6,328 bases of DNA from Bacteroidales bacterium (GTDB lineage: Bacteria > Bacteroidota > Bacteroidia > Bacteroidales > UBA932): the NCBI GenBank assembly GCA_017429885.1, contig JAFROA010000057.1, positions 1-6,328 of the forward strand. Direction: 5' to 3'. Of this stretch, positions 1 through 5,948 are shown piece after piece (position 1 is the first letter of the stretch; every line of letters starts with the position of its first letter). The position numbers and the translations under genes were made by a program. The notes under the pieces are model-generated. The model ran no database searches, was not told where the DNA came from, and worked only from the letters and a program-made list of their open reading frames with translations.

Positions 1-1
1 C

Positions 2-37
2 CTCAACGGCGTCGGCCTCTTCCTGGATAATATCTAG
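2..37 (+). CDS. possible 3' end of an upstream gene (partial)
   Basis: The frame starting at base 2 reads LNGVGLFLDNI and then a TAG stop at 35-37. The codons are GC-ending and match the preferred usage of the larger genes here, so this may be the last codons of a gene truncated by the window edge. Eleven residues cannot identify a family. The minus strand also has an open frame through these bases (reading GFLDIIQEEADAVE), but it has no ATG, GTG or TTG to start it, so the plus-strand tail is preferred. This is a weak call. Confidence 0.25.
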   Translation, partial: LNGVGLFLDNI

Positions 38-45
38 GAATCCAC

Positions 46-76
46 TTGCGGGTATAAAAATTTATACCTACATTTG
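46..76 (+). promoter_or_regulatory. Bacteroidota-type promoter of the DUF4160/DUF2442 cassette
   Basis: A perfect TAnnTTTG -7 box (TACATTTG, 69-76) is preceded after 20 bp by TTG at 46-48, which fits the -33 element of the primary sigma factor in Bacteroidota. Transcription would start near 80-82, leaving a leader of a little over 20 nt before the ATG at 104. The leader is AT-rich with no Shine-Dalgarno sequence, as is usual in this phylum. The spacer is filled by the palindrome described separately. Confidence 0.6.
51..68. promoter_or_regulatory. candidate operator palindrome in the promoter spacer
   Basis: GGTATAAAAATTTATACC has two perfect 8-bp arms (GGTATAAA and TTTATACC) around an AA centre. 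It ends one base before the -7 box and starts two bases after the -33 TTG, so a bound protein would block RNA polymerase. The second gene of the downstream cassette carries a helix-turn-helix, which makes autoregulation the simplest reading. Because the arms sit upstream of the predicted transcription start, it is unlikely to be an RNA hairpin or terminator of the cassette. Operator function is inferred from symmetry and position only. Confidence 0.5.
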
Positions 77-103
77 TCCTGAAAACTTAATTCTAAACTT
101 GCT

Positions 104-337
104 ATGCCCACTATTATATTTTTGTTTGGCCTCCGCTTCTTCTTTTATTCTGAAGAACATTTGCCTATTCATATTCATGTGCAGAATGGTGACGGAAGGG
201 CCAAAATTATGGTTGAGACAGGAGAAATCGCTGAAAACAACGGCATTAAACCGAAAGACATCAAAAAGGCTACCGAAATTGTAGATCAGTATCGGGATGA
301 TATCATCAAAGCCTGGAATGAGTATTTCGATGAATAG
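104..337 (+). CDS. DUF4160 domain protein
   Basis: This 77-residue protein has the full length and hallmark pattern of DUF4160: an MPTI start, a hydrophobic-aromatic stretch ending FFFYS (12-16), a His-rich strand HLPIHIHV (19-26), GDGRAK (29-34), an AEN turn (43-45) and a C-terminal helix ending WNEYF (71-75). The ATG at 104 gives the expected N-terminus. The family has no settled biochemical activity. Members are often encoded next to DUF2442 proteins, as here, where the next gene starts 9 bp downstream, so the two are almost certainly co-transcribed. By analogy with small two-gene modules this may be the effector or toxin-like partner, but nothing in the sequence proves toxicity or a catalytic site. 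The gene is more AT-rich than the large genes downstream, consistent with an acquired cassette. Confidence 0.85.
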   Translation: MPTIIFLFGLRFFFYSEEHLPIHIHVQNGDGRAKIMVETGEIAENNGIKPKDIKKATEIVDQYRDDIIKAWNEYFDE

Positions 338-346
338 CAGTAGTTC

Positions 347-766
347 ATGAACGTGACAATAGTTAAAGTGTGGTTTAATGATGGGCGCATTTTAGTCCAG
401 ACTGACGACGGGGTGATCCTCAGTCGCCCGCTGGAAGCGTTTCCAGCCTTGCTTGATGCCACTCCAGAGCAGCGGAACCATTTTGAGATAGGGCTTTACG
501 GGGACGACATTCGCTGGGAGGAACTTGATGAAGACATCCACCTCACAAGTTTCCTGGAGAAAGCGGAGCCAGACCCAGATAATGAAATCGCAGCTATATT
601 CAAGCGCTTCCCTCAACTAAACGTGTCGGAGATGGCTCGTACTATCGGCATTAACAAGAGTCTGTTATCACGGTATATTTACGGAATAAAAAAACCTTCT
701 CCATCAAGGAAAGGGCAGATACTGGAAGCCATCCGTCAGCTTGGCAGAGAAATGGCTTCTATTTGA
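347..766 (+). CDS. DUF2442 protein with C-terminal helix-turn-helix
   Basis: This 139-residue protein has two parts. Residues 1 to about 72 match the DUF2442 fold: the opening strands end in DDGVILSRPLEAFPALLDAT (20-39), and the domain closes with the diagnostic IRWEELDEDIHL (55-66). Residues 85-139 form a Cro/XRE-like DNA-binding domain, with the turn at EMARTIGINKSLLSRYI (95-111) and the following KKPSP segment (115-119). Many DUF2442 proteins stop after the first domain; a two-domain form like this is known in the family. It follows the DUF4160 gene after 9 bp and is probably in the same operon. The HTH suggests it represses its own promoter, where a palindrome lies at 51-68, and may act as the antitoxin-like partner. 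That role is inferred, not shown. Confidence 0.85.
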   Translation: MNVTIVKVWFNDGRILVQTDDGVILSRPLEAFPALLDATPEQRNHFEIGLYGDDIRWEELDEDIHLTSFLEKAEPDPDNEIAAIFKRFPQLNVSEMARTIGINKSLLSRYIYGIKKPSPSRKGQILEAIRQLGREMASI

Positions 767-791
767 GAGCCTCTAGGGTTGTATAATTCTG
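762..791 (+). promoter_or_regulatory. possible promoter of the oxidoreductase-GH29 gene
   Basis: TTTG at 762-765 and TAATTCTG at 784-791 (one mismatch to TAnnTTTG) are separated by 18 bp, an acceptable Bacteroidota spacing. Transcription would start near 795, leaving a leader of about 37 nt. The -33 element overlaps the end of the upstream gene. No terminator is visible between 767 and 833, so read-through from the DUF4160/DUF2442 cassette is also possible. Confidence 0.35.
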
Positions 792-833
792 AGGAAATCT
801 CTATATTCACGACTGATAAATCCCTTTAAGACA

Positions 834-3800
834 ATGAGATTACCACGCTTGATCGCAATAGCGGCGCTGCTGCTTCCGCTATCCCTCTCCGCACAGTCCA
901 TATTCATTGAGGCGGAAGGGTTCTCCGACCTCGGAGGCTGGACCAACGACAACCAGAGCATGATGCAGATGGGCTCTCCCTACCTCATCGCCCATGGACT
1001 CGGACGACCGGTGGCTGACGCCCAGACCGTATTCAACGCCCCAGAAGAGGGCACCTACCGCCTTTGGGTACGCACCAGGGACTGGACCAGAACCTGGGGA
1101 AGGACCGAGAGTCCGGGACGCTTCCAGGTGATCATCAACGGGAAGCCTTCAGAAGCCGTATTCGGCACAGAATCAGAGGAATGGGCCTGGCAGGACGGCG
1201 GGCAGGTCGAGTTGTCTAAAGGCGAGAACAAAATCGCCCTCCATGACCTGACCGGGTTCGAGGGGCGTTGCGACGCCATCTACCTGACCAAGGACCTAGA
1301 CGCCCCCGCCCCGGATCCCAATGCAGCCTTCAGGCGTAAAGCGCTGGGGATCAAGAAACCTGTGAAAGCCGGCAAATACGACTTCGTTGTCGTCGGCGGA
1401 GGTATCGCTGGAATATGCGCTGCCATCACTGCCGCCCGGCTTGGCTGCAAGGTTGCCTTGGTACAAAACCGTCCGGTTCTTGGAGGGAACAACTCCTCAG
1501 AGGTCAGGGTCGGCTTGTCCGGACTCATTTACAAGGAACCGTACCCGCAACTCGGACGCTTGATGGATGAGATCGGCGGAATCGGCCACTGGACCAACCA
1601 CGAGGCGCGGCAGAATCCCGACACACCTAGGAGCAAGCACATTCTTGATGTCTTGAAAAAGCATCCGGAGAAGATGATACACAATGCCGGACCGGCATCC
1701 AACTACGAGGATGACATGAAATTGGAAGCCGTTCTGAATGAGCCGAATATCACCTTATTCCTGAGCAAGCAGGCCATCTCTGCCAAGACCCGGGGCGGGA
1801 AGATCCGCTCGATTGTAGCAAAGGATATATTCACTAGCGAGGAGATTGTCCTGAAGGGCCGCCTGTTCGCTGACTGCACCGGCGACGCCAACCTTGGCTT
1901 CATGGCTGGGGCTGACTACCGGATGGGTCGTGAGAGCAAGGCGGAGACTGGCGAGACGCAGGCACCCGACCAGGCTGACATGCTGACTATGGGCACCTCC
2001 GTCCAGTGGTTCGCCTCAGACTGTGCGGGAGACGAGTTCCCCGAGTGCCCTTGGGCGATCCAGTTCACAGACTCGACTTGCATCCCGATCGTACAAGGCG
2101 ACTGGGACTGGGAGACCGGACTCGGAAGGGATCAGGTCGAGGAGATCGAACGTATCAGGGACCATGGTCTCAGGGCTGTCTATGGCAACTGGGCCTACCT
2201 CAAAAACAGTCCCGAGCACAAGGAGGAGTTTAAAAATAAGCGGCTTGAGTGGGTGGCCGCCATCGGCGGCAAGCGTGAGTCACGCCGCCTGATGGGTGAC
2301 GTGATCCTTAAAGAGCAGGACATCACTGGCAATGTCGAGTACGATGATGCCTCCTTCACGGCGACTTGGGGAATGGACCTTCACTATCCGAAGCCGGAGC
2401 CAGGAATGGAAGGTGAGGAGCCTTTCCGGGCCACCAGCGTCACCAAGCGTCATAACGAATATGCCGTGCCTTACAGGTGCCTGTATTCCAGGAATATAGA
2501 CAACCTGATGATGGCCGGGCGCGACATCAGTGTGACCCATGCGGCGCTCGGTACGATCAGGGTGATGCGTACCGGCGGAATGATGGGCGAGGTCGTGGGA
2601 ATGGCGGCGTCCATCTGCAAGGACCATAGATGCTCTCCGAGAGGAGTTTACCAGAAGTATCTCGATGAGCTGAAAGCGCTTATGACCGCTGGTGTGCCTG
2701 ACACCCACATCGTGCGCCCAAACAAGATCCAGCAAGACTGGGCCGAAGCGGAAATCGGCGTGTTGATCCATTTCGACATGCAAGTCTATGTCCCTGAGTA
2801 TAACTGGAGAAACTACGGATCACACCCCGACGCAAGCGTGTTCAATCCCACCGAACTCGACACCGATCAATGGCTGGAGACTGCCTCTAAGCTTGGAGCT
2901 AAGTACGCCGTCCTGGTGGCCAAACACGGCAGCGGGTTCAGCCTCTGGCCGACCGAGGCACATGATTATAGCGTCAAAAACTGCCCCTGGAAAGACGGCA
3001 AGGGCGACATCGTGGCTGATTTCGTGGCCTCTTGCAAGAAATACGGAATCAAGCCCGGAATCTACGCCAACACCAATGCGAACGGCTATCTCCACACTGA
3101 CAGGGGGATAACCAAGGAAGGTGGGCCTGTCTCACAGGTTGAATATAACGCCGTGGTGGCCAAGCAGTTGACAGAGTTGTGGAGCAACTACGGAGAGCTT
3201 TTCGAGATCTGGTTCGATGGCGGAGTCCTGACTCCCAAAGAGGGTGGGGCTGATGTGCTGCCTCTTGTCCAGAAACTGCAGCCGAACGCCATCGCTTTCC
3301 AAGGGCCTTACGGCCATGAGAATCTCATCCGCTGGGTCGGAAATGAACTCGGAACGGCCCCGGATCCCTGCTGGGCGACAGCCGACTCCACGACCAACTC
3401 CGACGGAGTGCTTGTCGTGGACGGGCTCAACGGCCGGCCCGACGCCCCGTTCTGGTGCCCTGGAGAGTCAGATTTCACTCTTCGCAGGCAGAGTTCCTTC
3501 GGAGGAGGATGGATGTGGCATGAAGGAGAGGATGACACATTGTATTCCCTTGATGAGCTCATGGAGAAATACGAGACCAGCGTAGGACGTAACACAAACA
3601 TGCTGCTCGGACTTGTGATTGACCGCCGTGGCTTGATTCCCGACGCCGATGTCAAGCTGGTTGAGGAATATGGCGAAGCTATCCGCAAGAGCTATGGAAC
3701 TCCGCTTGCCGAGACTAAGGGCAAGGGCTCCAAACTGGTTTTGAGCCTTCCTTCCTCAACTGTTGTCGACCGAGTCGTTCTTCAGGAGGAAATCTCTGAG

Positions 3801-3995
3801 GGTGAGCGGGTTCTGACTTGGCATCTGGAGGGTGTCAAAGCCGATGGCTCCACTGCCCCGCTCTGCTCCGGAACCAACATCGGTCACAAGCGCATCGCCC
3901 GCTTCGATCCTGTCGAAGTCTCCTCTTTGCAACTGGTAATCGACAGTTATAAGAACGAACCCCTCATCAGGGAATTCGCCGTATTTCAGAAGTAA
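834..3995 (+). CDS. secreted FAD-dependent oxidoreductase / GH29 glycosidase fusion
   Basis: One 1053-residue chain with four parts. Residues 1-20 are a Sec signal peptide (Arg at 2 and 5, hydrophobic core, LSLSA before Gln21); there is no lipobox Cys, so it is probably periplasmic. Residues 23-152 look like a carbohydrate-binding beta-sandwich (IEAEGF; GTYRLWVRTRDW). Residues 182 to about 615 are an FAD_oxidored-type flavoprotein: the dinucleotide motif VVVGGGIAGICAA (185-197), VLGGNNSSEVRVG (215-227), and the C-terminal FAD contact NLMMAGRDISVTHAALGTIR (557-576). Residues about 633-953 are a GH29 barrel: IGVLIHF (641-647), VAKHGSGFSLWPTEAHDYSV (695-714), nucleophile Asp795 in EIWFDGG, candidate acid/base Glu878, and SVGRNTNMLLG (916-926). 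Residues 965-1053 are the C-terminal sandwich usual in GH29 enzymes. The junction between enzymes is short and has no second signal peptide. It likely processes a fucosylated or related glycan; substrate and electron acceptor cannot be read from sequence. Confidence 0.85.
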   Translation: MRLPRLIAIAALLLPLSLSAQSIFIEAEGFSDLGGWTNDNQSMMQMGSPYLIAHGLGRPVADAQTVFNAPEEGTYRLWVRTRDWTRTWGRTESPGRFQVIINGKPSEAVFGTESEEWAWQDGGQVELSKGENKIALHDLTGFEGRCDAIYLTKDLDAPAPDPNAAFRRKALGIKKPVKAGKYDFVVVGGGIAGICAAITAARLGCKVALVQNRPVLGGNNSSEVRVGLSGLIYKEPYPQLGRLMDEIGGIGHWTNHEARQNPDTPRSKHILDVLKKHPEKMIHNAGPASNYEDDMKLEAVLNEPNITLFLSKQAISAKTRGGKIRSIVAKDIFTSEEIVLKGRLFADCTGDANLGFMAGADYRMGRESKAETGETQAPDQADMLTMGTSVQWFASDCAGDEFPECPWAIQFTDSTCIPIVQGDWDWETGLGRDQVEEIERIRDHGLRAVYGNWAYLKNSPEHKEEFKNKRLEWVAAIGGKRESRRLMGDVILKEQDITGNVEYDDASFTATWGMDLHYPKPEPGMEGEEPFRATSVTKRHNEYAVPYRCLYSRNIDNLMMAGRDISVTHAALGTIRVMRTGGMMGEVVGMAASICKDHRCSPRGVYQKYLDELKALMTAGVPDTHIVRPNKIQQDWAEAEIGVLIHFDMQVYVPEYNWRNYGSHPDASVFNPTELDTDQWLETASKLGAKYAVLVAKHGSGFSLWPTEAHDYSVKNCPWKDGKGDIVADFVASCKKYGIKPGIYANTNANGYLHTDRGITKEGGPVSQVEYNAVVAKQLTELWSNYGELFEIWFDGGVLTPKEGGADVLPLVQKLQPNAIAFQGPYGHENLIRWVGNELGTAPDPCWATADSTTNSDGVLVVDGLNGRPDAPFWCPGESDFTLRRQSSFGGGWMWHEGEDDTLYSLDELMEKYETSVGRNTNMLLGLVIDRRGLIPDADVKLVEEYGEAIRKSYGTPLAETKGKGSKLVLSLPSSTVVDRVVLQEEISEGERVLTWHLEGVKADGSTAPLCSGTNIGHKRIARFDPVEVSSLQLVIDSYKNEPLIREFAVFQK

Positions 3996-4015
3996 CTGAA
4001 ACAGTGCAAGATACA

Positions 4016-4048
4016 AAAAATGGGTAGATTATTTGTCTACCCATTTTT
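4016..4048. terminator. bidirectional intrinsic terminator
   Basis: A perfect 13-bp stem (arms 4016-4028 and 4036-4048) closes a 7-nt loop. The core is TGGGTAGA/TCTACCCA, flanked by A-run and T-run arms, so a U-tract follows the hairpin in either direction. It lies 20 bp after the stop of the oxidoreductase-GH29 gene and 40 bp after the stop of the convergent aspS, and should terminate both. Confidence 0.9.
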
Positions 4049-4088
4049 CATAAAGTATTATTAATCAAATATTACCGAAAAACGGCTT

Positions 4089-5861
4089 CTACTCTGCGGC
4101 AGGACGGATGTCGATGCCGAGTTCGTCTAGCTGGATCTGATCGATCTGTGACGGGGAGTCGATCATAACGTCACGCCCCTGATTGTTCTTCGGGAAGGCG
4201 ATGAAGTCACGAATGCTCTCCTTGCCGGCGAACAGGGTGCAGACCCTGTCGAATCCAAAGGCAAGACCTCCGTGAGGCGGAGCACCGTACTGGAAAGCGT
4301 GGATGATGAAGCCGAACTTATATTCAGCCTCCTCAGGGCCTATTCCGAGAACCTCAAACATCCTCTTCTGGACATCAGCGTTGTGGATTCTTATGGAACC
4401 ACCGCCGAGCTCATTGCCGTTCAGAACAAAGTCGTAGGCGTTGGCGCAAACCCTTTCGAGATCCTCTTTCTTGTCGGAATAGAAGAGATCCATGTGCTCG
4501 GGTTTCGGGGCGGTGAATGGATGGTGCATAGCGTAGAAACGGCCGTCCTCCTCGCTCCACTCAAGCAGCGGGAAGTCCACGATCCAAAGCGGTGCGAACA
4601 CCTTGGGGTCCCTGAGGCCGAGCCTGCCGCCCATCTCAAGACGCAGGACACCCAGCATAGTCTGGACCTTGCGCTTCTCCGGGCCACTCATCACGAACAC
4701 GATGTCACCGGTCTTCGCCTCGACAGCCTCGGCAATCGTCTGAAGCTGCTCGGGAGTGTAGAACTTATCGATAGAAGACTTGACAGTGCCGTCGGCGTTC
4801 AACTTGATGTAGATCAAGCCCTTGGCACCAACCTGAGGCCTCTTGACCCACTCGGTGATCTCGTCGATCTGCTTGCGGGTATATTCAGCGCCACCGGGAA
4901 CGGCGATCGCTCCGACATAGGCGGCGTCATCGAGGACGGAGAATCCGTTGCCCTTGACCTTATCAGTGATCTCGTGAATGGTCATTCCGAAACGAACGTC
5001 AGGTTTGTCGGAGCCATATTTATCCATGGCATCGTACCAGCTCATTCTCGGGAGCGGATCGGCGATATCCACGTTCAGCACATTCTTGAACAGGGTCCGC
5101 ATCATGCCTTCGAACATATTCAGGACATCTTCCTGCTCGACAAAGCTCATCTCGCAATCAATCTGGGTGAACTCAGGCTGGCGGTCGGCCCTGAGGTCTT
5201 CGTCCCTGAAGCAGCGGACGATCTGGAAATACCTGTCGTAGCCGGCGACCATAAGCAGTTGCTTGAAGGTCTGGGGAGACTGCGGAAGGGCGTAGAACTG
5301 GCCTTGGTTCATCCTGGAAGGGACCACGAAGTCGCGGGCTCCCTCGGGAGTTGACTTGATGAGATAAGGAGTCTCAATCTCCATGAAATTCTTGGAATCG
5401 AGATAGTTCCGTACCTCGTGAGCCAGCCTGTGACGCAGAGCCAAAGCCTGCTGCAGGGGGTTCCTCCTAAGATCCAGATACCTGTACTTGGCTCTGATGT
5501 CCTCGCCTCCGTCGCTCTCGTCCTCAATGGTGAAGGGCGGGGTCACGGATTTGTTGAGAATATTGATGGACTCAAGTTTGATCTCGATGTCTCCGGTGGG
5601 CATCTTGGGGTTTTTGCTCTGGCGCTCAAGAACCTCTCCGACGGCCTGGATCACGAACTCTCTTCCTAGGGATGTGGCGGTCTCGACAAGGGCCGGATCA
5701 GCGTCGGCCTCAACCACCAGCTGGGTGATGCCATAACGGTCGCGGAGGTCTATGAAAGTCATTCCTCCGAGTTTCCTCGACCTCTGAACCCAACCGGCCA
5801 GGGTCACTTTCTGTCCTACGTTGGCGATACGAAGCTCGCCGCAAGTGTGGTCTCTGTACAT
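4089..5861 (-). CDS. aspS: aspartyl-tRNA synthetase
   Basis: The 590-residue product is a bacterial class IIb aspartyl-tRNA synthetase, which charges tRNA-Asp with aspartate in the cytoplasm. The OB-fold anticodon-binding domain comes first ([12 protein letters not shown], 19-30). Class II motif 1 lies near 150-170. STPEGARDF (170-178) and [14 protein letters not shown] (191-204) are family signatures. Motif 2 is [18 protein letters not shown] (218-235). A GAD-type insert spans about 285-410, and motif 3 is [10 protein letters not shown] (531-540). Length is normal and all key motifs are intact. The start is the ATG at 5861, which gives the standard [11 protein letters not shown]-terminus; an in-frame ATG at 5984 would add 41 unrelated residues and run across the rsmA start. 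Leu31 sits where non-discriminating enzymes usually have His, which favours a tRNA-Asp-specific enzyme. It ends at the shared terminator. Confidence 0.97.
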   Translation of the reverse strand: MYRDHTCGELRIANVGQKVTLAGWVQRSRKLGGMTFIDLRDRYGITQLVVEADADPALVETATSLGREFVIQAVGEVLERQSKNPKMPTGDIEIKLESINILNKSVTPPFTIEDESDGGEDIRAKYRYLDLRRNPLQQALALRHRLAHEVRNYLDSKNFMEIETPYLIKSTPEGARDFVVPSRMNQGQFYALPQSPQTFKQLLMVAGYDRYFQIVRCFRDEDLRADRQPEFTQIDCEMSFVEQEDVLNMFEGMMRTLFKNVLNVDIADPLPRMSWYDAMDKYGSDKPDVRFGMTIHEITDKVKGNGFSVLDDAAYVGAIAVPGGAEYTRKQIDEITEWVKRPQVGAKGLIYIKLNADGTVKSSIDKFYTPEQLQTIAEAVEAKTGDIVFVMSGPEKRKVQTMLGVLRLEMGGRLGLRDPKVFAPLWIVDFPLLEWSEEDGRFYAMHHPFTAPKPEHMDLFYSDKKEDLERVCANAYDFVLNGNELGGGSIRIHNADVQKRMFEVLGIGPEEAEYKFGFIIHAFQYGAPPHGGLAFGFDRVCTLFAGKESIRDFIAFPKNNQGRDVMIDSPSQIDQIQLDELGIDIRPAAE

Positions 5862-5891
5862 ATTGTTTTTGTTAATATTCCAACAAGTCTG

Positions 5892-5899
5892 CAAATTTA
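5892..5899 (-). promoter_or_regulatory. -7 box of the aspS promoter
   Basis: On the minus strand these bases read TAAATTTG, a perfect TAnnTTTG. Transcription would start about 5 bases downstream, giving a short A-rich leader of about 25 nt before the aspS ATG with no Shine-Dalgarno sequence. No convincing -33 TTG is found at the usual distance; the nearest, GTTG, is only 12 bp away. Confidence 0.55.
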
Positions 5900-5915
5900 G
5901 CGATTTATGTCCAAC

Positions 5916-5943
5916 TTTGATAGAAGAAAATGAGTTATCTTTG
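5916..5943 (+). promoter_or_regulatory. rsmA promoter, predicted leaderless
   Basis: A perfect TAnnTTTG box (TATCTTTG, 5936-5943) is preceded by TTTG at 5916-5919 with a 16-bp gap, slightly short for the -33 element. The -7 box ends 5 bases before the rsmA ATG, so the transcription start should fall at or within a base or two of the A at 5949. The box points away from the aspS promoter in the same 87-bp gap. Confidence 0.55.
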
Positions 5944-5948
5944 TGTCT

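Noticed and set aside
99..284. A 61-codon frame overlapping the DUF4160 gene in another phase
   Set aside because: The overlapping frame has clear DUF4160 motifs and the better start; this one has no family resemblance.
767..833. A terminator or riboswitch between the DUF2442 gene and the oxidoreductase-GH29 gene
   Set aside because: The 67-bp gap has no stable GC-rich hairpin with a T-run and is too short for a known riboswitch class.
2280..2783. A 167-codon open frame on the minus strand inside the oxidoreductase-GH29 gene
   Set aside because: It overlaps conserved FAD-binding and GH29 motifs on the plus strand, and its His/Arg-rich translation looks like a shadow.
4272..5354. A 360-codon open frame on the plus strand, antisense to aspS
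   Set aside because: It lies wholly within the intact aspS gene, matches no recognisable family, and is the expected shadow of a GC-ending codon pattern on the opposite strand.
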